The notes: generated from the sequence alone by a model not told the origin. A stretch of DNA of 64,000 nt from Paracoccus sp. R12_2 (GCF_017744015.1 NZ_JAGHRA010000007.1:1-64000), one strand, 5' to 3'. Positions 1 to 11,902 are shown, numbered from the stretch's first letter. Translations and numbers: made by a program.

Positions 1-459
1 TGGATGTCCGGGCCAGGCAAATGGACGCCGCCCAAGAAGCTGCCCAGGGGCCGGACGGTGGAAGATCTCCGCGCCGAATTCGAGGAAGGCGTCAGCCTGT
101 TCATCGACTGCTGGCGCGCGCCGATCGAGTGCGTGGCCATCGAGAACCCGGTGATGAACGATCTCGCGCGCGACCGGATGCCGGCCGACCTGCCCGCACC
201 GCAGATCGTCCAACCGTTCTGGTTTGGAGAGCCAGCTTACAAGGCGACGGGCTTCTACCTGCGCGGACTGCCCGAGCTGACCGAGACAAACCGACTGCCA
301 GAGCCCGAGCGCGGAAGCGACGAATGGAAAGCATGGTCGATCGTCCACCGAGCCCCACGCACGGCAGACCGCTGGAAGATCCGCAGTCGCACGTTCGAAG
401 GCGTGGCCGAGGCCTGCGCCGACCAGTGGGGCGGATCCGCCCTCGAGGAGGCAGCATGA
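1..459 (+). CDS. phage-type DNA methyltransferase-like protein, 5' end outside window
   Basis: The frame is open from the first base. An ATG sits at position 4, but the residues before and around it (W-M-S-G-P-G-K-W) look like the middle of a protein, so the true start is probably upstream of the window. The visible part resembles phage and prophage proteins related to cytosine-methyltransferase folds: it has an IENP motif (VAIENPVMNDLA), then PFWFGEPAYKATGFYLRGLP and a C-terminal SRTFEGVAEACADQWGG. In complete relatives a PPC motif precedes this region, and here it would lie outside the window. The stop overlaps the start of the MT-A70 gene, so the two are co-transcribed. Whether it methylates DNA cannot be told from this fragment. 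Confidence 0.6.
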   Translation, partial: WMSGPGKWTPPKKLPRGRTVEDLRAEFEEGVSLFIDCWRAPIECVAIENPVMNDLARDRMPADLPAPQIVQPFWFGEPAYKATGFYLRGLPELTETNRLPEPERGSDEWKAWSIVHRAPRTADRWKIRSRTFEGVAEACADQWGGSALEEAA

Positions 460-1031
460 GTACCGCTCTGCATCAGTTCATGGCGCTGCGGCCCTTCGGC
501 GGCTTCGACCTGATCATGGCGGATCCGCCCTGGTCGTACGAACTGCGCTCCGAGAAAGGCGAAGGAAAGGCTCCGCAGGCGCAATATGGTTGCATGTCGC
601 TGGCCGACATCGCCGCCCTGCCCGTCAGCGCACTGGCGGCAGACGATTGCGTCCTGTGGCTCTGGGCGACCAACCCGATGCTGCCCCAGGCGATCGAGGT
701 GCTGCACGCCTGGGGCTTCGAATTCAAGACGGCCGGCCACTGGGCCAAGCTGACCCGCACCGGCAAGCAGGCCTTCGGCACCGGCTACATCCTGCGATGC
801 GCGGGCGAGCCGTTCCTGATCGGCACGCGCGGGCAGCCGAAGACCACACGCTCTGTCCGGTCGGTCGTCATGGGCAAGATCCGCGAACACAGCCGGAAGC
901 CCGACGAGGCCTTCGCGGCCGCCGAGCAGCTGATACCGGTCGCCCGGCGCATCGAGGTCTTCAGCCGGCAGCGCAGACCGGGCTGGTGGAACTGGGGAAA
1001 CGAGGCCGACAAGTTCGAGGAGGCAGGCTGA
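456..1031 (+). CDS. MT-A70 family DNA adenine methyltransferase
   Basis: This 191-residue protein belongs to the MT-A70 family of S-adenosylmethionine-dependent N6-adenine methyltransferases. The catalytic DPPW motif is at residues 25-28 (IMADPPWSYE), followed by VLWLWATN and the SRKPDEAF segment typical of phage and island-borne members, and a C-terminal NWGNE. The ATG at 456 overlaps the stop of the preceding gene, which decides the start; a longer upstream extension of the frame overlaps that gene and looks spurious. In mobile elements such orphan adenine methylases usually protect DNA from host restriction or alter gene expression. The specificity of this one is unknown. Confidence 0.85.
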   Translation: MSTALHQFMALRPFGGFDLIMADPPWSYELRSEKGEGKAPQAQYGCMSLADIAALPVSALAADDCVLWLWATNPMLPQAIEVLHAWGFEFKTAGHWAKLTRTGKQAFGTGYILRCAGEPFLIGTRGQPKTTRSVRSVVMGKIREHSRKPDEAFAAAEQLIPVARRIEVFSRQRRPGWWNWGNEADKFEEAG

Positions 1032-1090
1032 TGGCGCGACCCTATACACCCAAGCCAGGCGCCCGCCGCGGACAGAAAGAGGATAAGTGA
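1031..1090 (+). CDS. possible 19-residue basic peptide
   Basis: The ATG shares one base with the TGA of the methyltransferase gene and the frame encodes 19 residues, rich in Lys, Arg and Pro (MARPYTPKPGARRGQKEDK). It fills most of the space before the excisionase-like gene, and tightly coupled frames are usual in phage operons. There is no recognisable family, and a chance frame is possible. Confidence 0.25.
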   Translation: MARPYTPKPGARRGQKEDK

Positions 1091-1091
1091 C

Positions 1092-1295
1092 ATGGGCCAA
1101 GTCCAGCCTCTATTCGCCAGCGCCAGCACCGCCGCGAAGCTGCTGGACATGAAGCAGTCCGAGTTTCAGCGGCTGGTAGATAGCGGCTGCCTGCCACGCG
1201 GACGCGAGATTGCACCAGGAATGGTAAGGTGGCCCGTGGATGATCTGCGCAAGATCGTCAGCGGTGAGGCAGTAGACGGAGGAATAGACTGGTGA
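1092..1295 (+). CDS. excisionase-like small DNA-binding protein
   Basis: This 67-residue protein lies directly before the integrase gene and its stop overlaps the integrase GTG by four bases. The sequence (ASTAAKLLDMKQSEFQRLVDSGCLPRG, then MVRWPVDDLRKIV) has the layout of MerR-like winged helices of AlpA/Xis proteins: a helix-turn-helix followed by a wing with the RWPVDDL pattern. Such proteins act as recombination directionality factors or as regulators of the integrase. The assignment rests on size, fold pattern and position; no closer family can be named. Confidence 0.6.
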   Translation: MGQVQPLFASASTAAKLLDMKQSEFQRLVDSGCLPRGREIAPGMVRWPVDDLRKIVSGEAVDGGIDW

Positions 1296-2311
1296 GGAAG
1301 GAAGGTCGCAAACCCTATGTGTTCGAGGCCAAGCCCGGATACCTGTATTTCCGCAAAGGCGGGAAATATCTTCACCGCTTCACCGCTCCCGAGGGTACGG
1401 CCGAGTTTGACCGCCAATACTGGGAGGTGATGACCGGCAAGACGATGGAAGCCAAACGGTCTTGGGCTGCGGCCATCCAGATCCTGCGCCAATCGGATCG
1501 ATGGGCCGAGAAATCCACACGTTACCGCCAAGATCTGGAACCGGTTCTGGCCTACCTGATCGACAAGATCGGCAAGCGTGACGTGGCGCGCCTGACGCAG
1601 GCCGACATCTATGCGGCGATGGATAAGAACAAGCATCGCGTCCGATTCGCGAATTACATCCCCGTTGCCATTAGCATGATCGCGAAGGAAGTGATCCGTC
1701 GGCGCTGGCTGAACGAAAATCCCGCCAAAGGCATCGAGCGGCTGGCAGTGCCGAAGGATCGCAGACAACCACACGTCCCGTGGCCCGATGCTGCCGTTGA
1801 GAGGTGGCGGACCGAAGCGGGACCGGTTGAACGGCTGATCTTCGAGATCGGCGTTGGCACCGTTCAAAGACCCGGAGATTGGGTGGGCTTCACTTGGGGA
1901 GACTATGACCCTGCAGGCGACGGAACTCTGAGGCTGCGACAGAACAAGGGCGACAAGCCGCTGATCCTGCCCTGCACAGTGGCTCTCAAGGCCGCATTGG
2001 ACAATGCGAAGGCCGCGCTACCTTTCGCCCCTCTGCCCGCCCGCCACATCATCACCAAGCAGGACGGCAGCCGGATGGAGTATCGGCGCCTGGCCGAACT
2101 AATGCTGGCCGAGCGCCGGCGGCTTGGGTTTGAAGCCTACGACCTCCATGCGCTGCGCTATCGCGGAGTGATGGAGCTGGCGTGGGCAGGCTGCGACGAC
2201 GACGAGATCATGTCCTACAGCGGCCACAGCACCAAAGCGATGGTGCGGAAGTATGCCGGGGAAGCCCGCCAGATCATGCGGGCGAGGCAGGCCCGAGCCA
2301 AGCGCGGCTGA
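1292..2311 (+). CDS. tyrosine recombinase (integrase)
   Basis: This is a 339-residue phage-type integrase that catalyses site-specific integration and excision. The N-terminal part has an Arm-type/SAM-like core-binding region (RYRQDLEPVLAYLIDKIGKRDVARLT). The catalytic half shows the expected residues: Arg in GTVQRPGDW, His and Arg in DLHALRYR, His in YSGHS, and the nucleophile Tyr in VRKYAGEA. The start is a GTG overlapping the previous stop. The gene ends 93 bases before an intact tRNA-Cys gene, so tRNA-Cys is the likely attachment locus, but the integrase lies on the 5' side of the tRNA. The rest of the element lies left of the window. Confidence 0.93.
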   Translation: MRKEGRKPYVFEAKPGYLYFRKGGKYLHRFTAPEGTAEFDRQYWEVMTGKTMEAKRSWAAAIQILRQSDRWAEKSTRYRQDLEPVLAYLIDKIGKRDVARLTQADIYAAMDKNKHRVRFANYIPVAISMIAKEVIRRRWLNENPAKGIERLAVPKDRRQPHVPWPDAAVERWRTEAGPVERLIFEIGVGTVQRPGDWVGFTWGDYDPAGDGTLRLRQNKGDKPLILPCTVALKAALDNAKAALPFAPLPARHIITKQDGSRMEYRRLAELMLAERRRLGFEAYDLHALRYRGVMELAWAGCDDDEIMSYSGHSTKAMVRKYAGEARQIMRARQARAKRG

Positions 2312-2338
2312 TGGAACAGAACAGGGCCAGAACGTGAA

Positions 2339-2359
2339 AGTGATAACGGGTGTGATAAC
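2339..2359 (+). repeat. tandem GTGATAAC direct repeat
   Basis: Two copies of GTGATAAC (about 2339-2346 and 2352-2359) lie 13 bases apart, between the integrase stop and tRNA-Cys. Short spaced direct repeats here could be arm-type integrase or Xis binding sites. This is suggested only by position. Confidence 0.4.
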
Positions 2360-2363
2360 CCCC

Positions 2364-2392
2364 TTGACCCCGTTTCGCGAAAACCATAGCAA
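2364..2392 (+). promoter_or_regulatory. probable tRNA-Cys promoter
   Basis: TTGACC (2364-2369) is followed after 17 bases by TAGCAA (2387-2392). Transcription would start about 6 bases before the tRNA 5' end. It lies between the integrase and the tRNA, so it is either the original host promoter or one supplied by the element. Confidence 0.5.
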
Positions 2393-2404
2393 ACGCAGCA
2401 TTGC

Positions 2405-2478
2405 GGTGGGTTGGCGGAGTGGTTACGCACCGGATTGCAAATCCGTGAAGACCGGTTCGATTCCGGTACCCACCTCCA
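2405..2478 (+). tRNA. tRNA-Cys (GCA)
   Basis: The acceptor strands GGTGGGT (2405-2411) and ACCCACC (2468-2474) pair fully. The anticodon loop TTGCAAA gives GCA, the T arm contains GGTTCGATTCC, and CCA is encoded at 2476-2478. The gene is intact. It marks the junction between the integrative element and the chromosome. Confidence 0.95.
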
Positions 2479-2499
2479 AGAAAATCGTCATGCATTTCT

Positions 2500-2525
2500 G
2501 ACCCGGAAGGCGACCTTGCCGGGTC
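2500..2525 (+). terminator. hairpin downstream of tRNA-Cys
   Basis: GACCCGG (2500-2506) pairs with CCGGGTC (2519-2525), and AAGG with CCTT inside, around a CGA loop. There is no T tract, so it may be a weak terminator or processing signal. No gene is seen between the tRNA and ppk2. Confidence 0.3.
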
Positions 2526-2623
2526 CAGCAGAGGCGGCGTTTCAGCGCGATTCCGGCACGCTGCAAAGCGCGCGACGGCATGATTTCGCCCCCGCGGACG
2601 CAGCCCTTCGCGCATGCAGCCGA

Positions 2624-3517
2624 TCATGACAGCAGAAGTTCGGGATCACCGGCGATCTGCGGATCGACCTTGCCGATCGCGCGCGGATCCTTGCCCGCAT
2701 AATCCACCGCATGCAGGATCGTCTGGATCGCAGCGATCCGGGCACGACGCTTGTCATCGGACCGGATCACCGTCCATGGCGCGATGGGCGAATGCGACAG
2801 GTTCAGCGTGTCGCGTATCGCGGTGCTGTAATCGTCCCATTTCGCCAGGCCGTCCACGTCGATGGGCGAAAGCTTCCACTGTTTCAGCGGATCCTGTTCG
2901 CGGTCCAGGAACCGCTTCAGTTGCTCGGCGCGTCCCACATTCAGCCACAGCTTGACCAAGGTGATGCCGTCATCGACCAGGGTTTGTTCGAACCCCGGCA
3001 ATTGCCGGAAGAATGCATTTCGCTGATGGTCCGTCGAGAAGCCGAAGACGCGTTCGACAACGCCGCGATTGTACCAGCTGCGATCGAACAGGGCGATCTC
3101 TCCGGCGGCGGGCAGCCAGTCCACATAGCGCTGAAAATACCATTGCCCCTGTTCCCGCTCGGTCGGCTTGGGCAGCGCGACGATATAGCAGGATCGCGGG
3201 TTCAGGTTCTCGCGCACACGTTCGATCGTGCCGCCCTTGCCCGCGGCGTCACGCCCCTCGAACAGGACCACCACCCGCTTACCCGTCGCCACCACGTCAT
3301 GCATCATCCGAACAAGTTGCAGTTGCAGCGCCTCCAGGTGATCTTCGTAGTCGTCCTTGTCCATTTCTTCGCGATACGGATAGCCGGGGTCGAGGATATC
3401 GTCCTTGCCGGCCTTTTCGATGGTCTTGCGGATCTCTTTCGGGGCGCCCTTGTCCAGGTAGTCCGAGATCTGTCCGACCAGCGGCAGTTCCGGCATCGTG
3501 CGGTTTGACTTGGCCAT
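2624..3517 (-). CDS. ppk2: polyphosphate kinase 2 (PPK2 family)
   Basis: This 297-residue enzyme transfers phosphate between polyphosphate and nucleotides (typically polyP plus GDP or ADP to GTP or ATP). The Walker A loop GRDAAGKGG is at residues 88-96 and the Walker B-like FDRSWYN at 144-150, with the lid region [10 protein letters not shown] between them. The length is that of single-domain class I PPK2. The ATG shares one base with the stop of metA, and the ATPase-metA-ppk2 order on the minus strand suggests one transcript. Nucleotide preference cannot be read from the sequence. Confidence 0.93.
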   Translation of the reverse strand: MAKSNRTMPELPLVGQISDYLDKGAPKEIRKTIEKAGKDDILDPGYPYREEMDKDDYEDHLEALQLQLVRMMHDVVATGKRVVVLFEGRDAAGKGGTIERVRENLNPRSCYIVALPKPTEREQGQWYFQRYVDWLPAAGEIALFDRSWYNRGVVERVFGFSTDHQRNAFFRQLPGFEQTLVDDGITLVKLWLNVGRAEQLKRFLDREQDPLKQWKLSPIDVDGLAKWDDYSTAIRDTLNLSHSPIAPWTVIRSDDKRRARIAAIQTILHAVDYAGKDPRAIGKVDPQIAGDPELLLS

Positions 3518-4443
3518 CAGCGGTTTCCGATCCTGGTCATGTCGTATTCCGTGGTCTGGTAGATCTCGTTGATCCAGTTACCGTAAAGCAGATGGGCGTG
3601 ACTGCGCCAGCGGTTCGTGGGCACAGCCGCAGGATCATCACCCGGATAATAGTTGCGCGGCACGTTGATGGTCTTTCCGACCGCCACATCGCGATCGTAT
3701 TCGTCTTTCAACGTCGTGCTGTCATATTCGAAGTGGTTGAACACATACAGCGCCCGATGCCCCGTATCTTCCAGCAGGCAGGGGCCGACCTCATCGCTGG
3801 CCAGCAGCGTCGTCAGCCCCGGACAGCTATCCACGTCGGACTGGCGCACCTCGGTCCAGCGGCTGACCGGCACAAGCACGTCGTCCGAGAAGCCGCGCAG
3901 ATAGGGCGAGGCCGGTGCCAGGTTCTGATGCCGGAAACAGCCGAACGCCTTGTGATCCAGCATGTGCTTGGGCAGGCCGTGGAAATGCGACGCCATTGCC
4001 ATGCCGCCCCAGCAGACGCCGAAGGTGGAATGCACATGGCTTTGGGTCCATTCAAAGACCCGCGTCAGTTCGTCCCAGTATGTGACCTGATCGAAGGGCA
4101 GGTGTTCGATCGGCGCACCGGTGATCACCAGCCCGTCGAATTTCTCGCCCGATGCCTCGACCTCGGCGAAGGGGCGGTAAAAGCTTTCCATGTGATCGGC
4201 GGCGGTGTTGCGGCTTTCATGCTGCGACATGCGGATCAGTTGGAAATCGATCTGCAGCGGCGTCGCGCCGATCAGCCGGGCAAACTGGTTCTCGGTCTGG
4301 ATCTTCTTCGGCATCAGGTTCAGCAACCCGATCCGCAGCGGTCTGATGTCCTGCTTTTCGGCGCGCCCGGGCGACATCACCATGACGCCTTCGTCCGACA
4401 GGATGCGGAAGGCGGGCAGGTCTTCGTTCAGGGTGATGGGCAT
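3517..4443 (-). CDS. metA: homoserine O-acyltransferase, MetA family (predicted acetyl-CoA specific)
   Basis: This 308-residue member of the MetA family activates homoserine for methionine synthesis. The nucleophile Cys144 lies in STFGVCWGG and the catalytic HFEYD is present near the C-terminus. The position equivalent to residue 111 of E. coli MetA is Glu113 (TGAPIE). In this family Glu there is known to favour acetyl-CoA, while Gly favours succinyl-CoA, so the product is probably O-acetylhomoserine despite the usual succinyltransferase label. The gene lies four bases after the ATPase gene and overlaps ppk2 by one base. Confidence 0.93.
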   Translation of the reverse strand: MPITLNEDLPAFRILSDEGVMVMSPGRAEKQDIRPLRIGLLNLMPKKIQTENQFARLIGATPLQIDFQLIRMSQHESRNTAADHMESFYRPFAEVEASGEKFDGLVITGAPIEHLPFDQVTYWDELTRVFEWTQSHVHSTFGVCWGGMAMASHFHGLPKHMLDHKAFGCFRHQNLAPASPYLRGFSDDVLVPVSRWTEVRQSDVDSCPGLTTLLASDEVGPCLLEDTGHRALYVFNHFEYDSTTLKDEYDRDVAVGKTINVPRNYYPGDDPAAVPTNRWRSHAHLLYGNWINEIYQTTEYDMTRIGNR

Positions 4444-4447
4444 CAGG

Positions 4448-5308
4448 TCAATCCTTGCGGTCGATGGCGCGGGCGATCAGGTCGGTGAAATCGACGGGCG
4501 TCTTCACCTCGGCGACCTCTTCGGCCAGAACGGTGACGCCGCGACGCGCCATCGCCTCGTATCGCGGCTGCCGATGGGCCAGTGCGCGGGCATAGGTCCA
4601 GCGGATGAATTCATCGGGGTTCACCTCTTCGCCCTGCAGACCCTTCTCGACCCGATAGACCACCCAGGCTTTTTCCAGGAACTCGGGCTGGTAATACATC
4701 GGCTTGGGCGCGCGGTCGAACCGGCGGACCAGTTCGGCGGTATGCGCGTCCGATCCCTTGATCCAGACCATCAGCAGGTCGCGTTCCAGCGCGGCCAGCA
4801 CCGGATCATCGGGATCTTCGGGGCCCACCACCTCGCAGATCGAGCCGCCGCTGTCGCAGACGAAATGCGGGATACTGTAGATATCTATCGCGCGATCCAT
4901 GAAATGGCGCGTGTCCAGCAGGGCCGACATCTCGGCCCGGCGATGCTGGTCCTGGCGCACGCGGTATTCGTCGAATGGCAGGCCGCCCCGGCTGGGGCTG
5001 CCGGGTTTGCCCAGATAGGTGGACAGGGGCGCGAGATTGTCGAAGGTGATGTTGCTGGCGATATAGACGCTGTCGGACATCAGCAATTCCCGCAGCAGCG
5101 GCACCTTCATCGCCTCGCGCTTGAAGTTGTCGGCGATGTATTCGCCCATGTAGCGGGTGCCGATGCGGTAATCGATGGAATAGTGGAACCAGTCGCCCGC
5201 CGCGCGCAGCATGTTGGACAGGTAGGTCTTGCCAAGCCCGGACATGCCGAACAGCACGATGCGCCTGTTCGCTGCCTGCCGCCACGCGCTGCCACTGCCA
5301 TAGATCAT
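4448..5308 (-). CDS. P-loop ATPase of unknown role, upstream of metA
   Basis: This protein of 286 residues begins MIYGSG and has a clear Walker A loop GMSGLGKT at residues 21-28. It then has long alpha-helical stretches with many charged residues and no transmembrane segment. The start at 5308 is preferred over an upstream frame extension because a purine-rich site (AGGGGAA) lies just before it and the upstream extension runs into the terminator at 5363-5382. The loop resembles adenylate-kinase-like or shikimate-kinase-like P-loops, but no specific family is recognised. Operon position with metA and ppk2 is the only clue to function. Confidence 0.75.
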   Translation of the reverse strand: MIYGSGSAWRQAANRRIVLFGMSGLGKTYLSNMLRAAGDWFHYSIDYRIGTRYMGEYIADNFKREAMKVPLLRELLMSDSVYIASNITFDNLAPLSTYLGKPGSPSRGGLPFDEYRVRQDQHRRAEMSALLDTRHFMDRAIDIYSIPHFVCDSGGSICEVVGPEDPDDPVLAALERDLLMVWIKGSDAHTAELVRRFDRAPKPMYYQPEFLEKAWVVYRVEKGLQGEEVNPDEFIRWTYARALAHRQPRYEAMARRGVTVLAEEVAEVKTPVDFTDLIARAIDRKD

Positions 5309-5362
5309 GCCGGTTCCCCTTCTGAACGGCGCATAGGTAATCCGTTGCCCCAACAAAGCAAA

Positions 5363-5382
5363 GGCCCCGCCGAAGCGGGGCC
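5363..5382 (-). terminator. rho-independent terminator of the FadL-like gene
   Basis: GGCCCCGC (5363-5370) and GCGGGGCC (5375-5382) form a perfect 8-bp stem with a four-base loop. On the minus strand it is followed by TTTGCTTTGTT. It lies 25 bases after the stop of the FadL-like gene. Confidence 0.85.
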
Positions 5383-5407
5383 GTGCCATTGTTGCGTCGA
5401 TGCAGGA

Positions 5408-6553
5408 TCAGAAGCTGTAGCCGACCCTGACGCCCACGCCCCATGCGTCACCATCATCGGTTGTTGCCACCTGAGTTTTGTTGCCGGTCTCGCCGACGCC
5501 CAGATCAGCACCGCCGAGTTTGGTGTAGTTGATGCCTGTCGTGACCTTTATGTTGTCGCGAGTATAGATAGCAGCCAACGTAACCGCCTTGCGTCCGTTC
5601 GTTGGGGCCAGTGGCGATACAGTATCCCCCTCACTCGCCTCATAGAGGAATGAGACCGAACCCGACCAGTTCTCGTTAAACTTGCGGCCGACACCAATCG
5701 TGTAGGTGGTTGTATCCTCAAGCTCGACCAGCGGAATGCCGGCGCCAACTGGGATCGGGAACACGAAGTTCTCTACCTTGAACTCCGACCACTTGACCCA
5801 GCGGATGGAACCAAACAGCAAGGTGTCGGCCGCGATACCCGTCTGACCTTCCAAATTCCAACTGCGCGGCGTCTTGACTTTGTAATCGCCGGTCACTGTG
5901 TCAGTCAGGCCGCCTGTCGCTGCCAGAATGATCGGGCCGCTTTCCGTCATGGTGAAATCATGCTCAATGGGCGAGTTGTAGGTCAGTGAGATGCGCCCCG
6001 CAATTTCCGGCATCTCATAGGCCGCGCCGATGACATAGCCCACTCCCAGTTCGTTGTCGATCGATAGGTCATATCCTGCAGTGGTGGAATAACCTAAGCC
6101 GTTAAGGTTCACCTGACCTTCTGCTGTCGAAGCGCGGATACCGCCGTGAACCGAAAAATTGTTCTGGAATTTATAGCGCGCGAGCGCGGTATAGGTCGTC
6201 GAATCTATCTGAACGCGGGTACCGCCCAGAACGGGTGACCCTTCAGGCGCCAACGGATACAGCAGGTCCGCGCCGAAAGGCTGCTCCAGAATGAATGCAG
6301 CAGAAAGATTCTCATTGAACTGATGCTTGTAGGAAAGTCCCACGAAGCCGTAACCCTGCGCCACATCTCCGGTAGCAAAACCGGCGACGTCCGTCCCTTC
6401 GACGGTCGGATCGACACCGCCGAAGCTCAGTTCGGCATAGTTGCCTTCCTCGAACAAAGCCGTCAGCGATTGCGGCGCGCGCTCGATCCCGCCGGCCAAT
6501 GCCGGGGCCGTGCCCATCAGCAGGACCGCCATTCCTGTAGCAGTTCTTTTCAT
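5408..6553 (-). CDS. OmpP1/FadL-family outer membrane transport protein
   Basis: This 381-residue protein has a cleavable signal peptide (MKRTATGMAVLLMGTAPALAG). The remainder is rich in alternating beta-strand patterns and ends in GYSF with a terminal Phe, typical of outer membrane beta-barrels. Segments such as ILEQPFGADLLYP and YNSPIEHDF match FadL/TodX-type channels, which take up long-chain fatty acids and other hydrophobic compounds. A strong ribosome site (GAGGGAGG) precedes the ATG. The coding sequence has more A/T than its neighbours. It appears monocistronic: its own terminator follows and guaB diverges from it. Confidence 0.88.
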   Translation of the reverse strand: MKRTATGMAVLLMGTAPALAGGIERAPQSLTALFEEGNYAELSFGGVDPTVEGTDVAGFATGDVAQGYGFVGLSYKHQFNENLSAAFILEQPFGADLLYPLAPEGSPVLGGTRVQIDSTTYTALARYKFQNNFSVHGGIRASTAEGQVNLNGLGYSTTAGYDLSIDNELGVGYVIGAAYEMPEIAGRISLTYNSPIEHDFTMTESGPIILAATGGLTDTVTGDYKVKTPRSWNLEGQTGIAADTLLFGSIRWVKWSEFKVENFVFPIPVGAGIPLVELEDTTTYTIGVGRKFNENWSGSVSFLYEASEGDTVSPLAPTNGRKAVTLAAIYTRDNIKVTTGINYTKLGGADLGVGETGNKTQVATTDDGDAWGVGVRVGYSF

Positions 6554-6685
6554 CTTGTTGCCTCCCTCTCAGGCGTGTGCGCCCCTCTCGATATCATGCG
6601 ATCACCTTAGCGTGTGAAGGCAACGGTTCAATTCACCACAGGCGCGAATTTTAGGCATATAGGATGTGACCTTGCGGCATTGTGA

Positions 6686-8263
<1,578 letters not shown>

Positions 8264-8284
8264 CGCCGCCTCAGCGAAATATCC

Positions 8285-8324
8285 AAAGGCCCGGTGACCA
8301 GGTTTCCCTGCTCACCGGGCCTTT
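8285..8324. terminator. bidirectional terminator between guaB and the DUF2244 gene
   Basis: AAAGGCCCGGTGA (8285-8297) pairs perfectly with TCACCGGGCCTTT (8312-8324). Both outer flanks are T- or A-rich, so it can end transcription from guaB on the plus strand and from the ctaD-DUF2244 unit on the minus strand. Confidence 0.85.
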
Positions 8325-8330
8325 CGTTTC

Positions 8331-8824
8331 CTATCTCAGGCGCGCCAGCCGGTTTTGCAGATCCGCGCACAGGGCGCGGCGCTCCTCGGGTGTCAGGAAC
8401 GCCCCAAGCTCGATCTCGCGCTGACCGTCGGTCAGGGTCAGATAATCCTCGACCGGGCCTTTCCTCAGCGCGGGCCGCACCCAGTAGCTGTTGGTCTTCC
8501 ACTGTCGCACCGGCCGTCCGGCGTCGTGCCGCTGCAGCCACAGGGTCTGACGATCCAGCGTCAGTTCCTCGACCGTCTCGCCGCTTCGGTAACTTCGCTG
8601 CAGCGCATACCACATCCCCCAGACGACCAGCGCCGCGAAGGGCAGCAGCCCCCACAGCACCGCCGTGCCAAGCGCCGCCAGCAGTGGCAGCGCAAGCAGG
8701 GCCGCCGTCGCGCCGATGAACCACACGAAGCCGCGCACGGGCAGCGAACGGTATGGCCAGGCCCGCAGCCGAAAGCAAACGGCCCCGGAATCGTCCGGGG
8801 CCGCGTCTTGCCATTCGTAAGGCA

Positions 8825-8825
<1 letters not shown>
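8331..8825 (-). CDS. DUF2244 family membrane protein
   Basis: This 164-residue protein has two adjacent hydrophobic segments near residues 35-70 (FVWFIGATAALLALPLLAALG and LWGLLPFAALVVWGMWYAL) and a cytoplasmic C-terminal domain (ELTLDRQTLWLQRHDAGRPVRQWKTNSYWVRPAL). This is the DUF2244 layout found in alphaproteobacteria, commonly near cytochrome oxidase genes. The ATG shares one base with the ctaD stop, so it is translated from the same transcript. The function is unknown; a role in oxidase assembly is only suggested by position. Confidence 0.85.
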
Positions 8826-10513
<1,688 letters not shown>

Positions 10514-10696
10514 TCAGATATCGTCGAGCCGGTCAGGCAGACCGGCGATGTTCCGTAAGTCTTCTAGACCAGTGGCGCGCACCGGGCAATGTGCCGAACT
10601 GGCGTAAATTTGAACGCCTCCGCAAGAATATCACATTCCGCGGAGGCGATGTTAGGCTGAACTGCGACGGATTGCCGCACTTTCCGCAAGCGCGGT

Positions 10697-11122
10697 CTAT
10701 TCCGCCTCGGGCGAGTGGCTGGCCAGGAAGGCCGCGACGTCCGCCTGATTCTTGTTCAGCTTGAAAGTCATCTTGGTCCGCGCGCTGTCATCGCCGGTCT
10801 TTTCCTGAACGAACTTGTTCGGGTCGGTGATGTAGGCGGCCAGATCCTCGACCGTCCAGACCTCGCCGCTGTCCTTCAGCTCGACCAGCGCGTCCGAATA
10901 CTTGAAGTCTTCCTGACTGCCCGCCGGCTGCCCGACGATCCCGTACAGGTTCGGCCCGACCTTGCCGCCCTTCACGATGTCCTCGCCGTCTGGCGACTGG
11001 ATCATGTGGCAGGCCTTGCATTTGCGGAATTCCTTTTCGCCGTTGGCGGCATCTCCGTCCTGTGCAAATGCGGGCATGGCTAGGGCGGCACCGATCAAAG
11101 AGCCGATAATCGCGATTTTCAT
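10697..11122 (-). CDS. cycA: periplasmic cytochrome c550
   Basis: This 141-residue protein has a signal peptide (MKIAIIGSLIGAALAMPAFA), a CKACH heme-binding motif at about residues 35-39, and the axial Met in TKMTFKLNKNQADV. The sequence (DAANGEKEFRKCKACHMIQ..GPNLYGIVG) matches Paracoccus c550, which carries electrons from the bc1 complex to cytochrome oxidase and to periplasmic reductases. It lies immediately upstream of ctaD on the same strand; the 195-base gap leaves room for a separate ctaD promoter. Confidence 0.95.
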   Translation of the reverse strand: MKIAIIGSLIGAALAMPAFAQDGDAANGEKEFRKCKACHMIQSPDGEDIVKGGKVGPNLYGIVGQPAGSQEDFKYSDALVELKDSGEVWTVEDLAAYITDPNKFVQEKTGDDSARTKMTFKLNKNQADVAAFLASHSPEAE

Positions 11123-11248
11123 ACGTGTTTTCCTCGCTCAACCAGAATTGGATGTCCCAACGCCCGGTTATAGGCGCTCAAATCGCGGAATCCACCCGTC
11201 ATAAGGTCGCATGGCAAAATTTGCACATGTTCGTCAGATTTCCGGCGG

Positions 11249-11902
11249 TCAGTGATCCGGCCCGAAGATCGGATCGAAGCAACGTTTCAGCGCACTGTCC
11301 AGGTCGGGCATGCCGACCGGCAGGCCAAGATCGACCAGGCTGGTCACGCCGTGGCCGCTGATGCCGCATGGAACGATGCCGGCGTAATGGGTCAGGTCGG
11401 GTTCGACATTGACGGCGATGCCGTGAAAGCTGACCCAGCGGCGCAACTTGACGCCGATCGCCGCGATCTTGTCCTCGCGCGGGGTGCCGTCCGGCAGACC
11501 CGGTTTTTCAGGGCGCGCGACCCAGACACCGACCCGCCCCTCGCGGATCTCGCCGGTGACGCCGAATTCCGCCAGCGCGGCGATGACCCAGCGTTCCAGC
11601 CGGGCGACGAAATCGCGGACATCCCGTCCACGCCGGTTCAGGTCAAGCATGACATAAACGACACGCTGTCCGGGACCGTGATAGGTATATTGCCCGCCCC
11701 GGCCCGTTGCATGGACGGGAAAGCGCGCATCCAGCAGATCGGCGTCGCGCGCACTTGTGCCGGCGGTGTAAAGCGGCGGATGCTCGACCAGCCAGATCAG
11801 TTCGTCCGCCTCGCCCGCGTGGATCGCGGCCACGCGGGCCTCCATCCGGGCGACGGCCTCTTCGTGGCCTGTCAGGCCGTCACTGATGATCCATTCCACC
11901 AT
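11249..11902 (-). CDS. lipB: octanoyl-[acyl carrier protein]:protein octanoyltransferase
   Basis: LipB moves octanoyl groups from ACP to lipoyl domains of 2-oxoacid dehydrogenases and the glycine cleavage system. Family motifs are visible: [25 protein letters not shown], the catalytic Lys in [10 protein letters not shown] and the catalytic Cys in GIVPCGI. The start at MVEWIIS (11902) gives 217 residues, close to the family length; the frame extends 12 codons further without support. The glycine cleavage link is worth noting beside the serine-cycle genes that follow, but lipB is a general housekeeping gene. Confidence 0.95.
   Translation of the reverse strand: MVEWIISDGLTGHEEAVARMEARVAAIHAGEADELIWLVEHPPLYTAGTSARDADLLDARFPVHATGRGGQYTYHGPGQRVVYVMLDLNRRGRDVRDFVARLERWVIAALAEFGVTGEIREGRVGVWVARPEKPGLPDGTPREDKIAAIGVKLRRWVSFHGIAVNVEPDLTHYAGIVPCGISGHGVTSLVDLGLPVGMPDLDSALKRCFDPIFGPDH

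Noticed and set aside
2411..2629. Small plus-strand protein frame over tRNA-Cys
   Set aside because: It translates the tRNA itself; the tRNA structure is complete.
3013..4488. Long plus-strand frame opposite ppk2 and metA
   Set aside because: Arg/Ala/His-rich translation typical of an antisense shadow; both minus-strand genes are complete and well supported.
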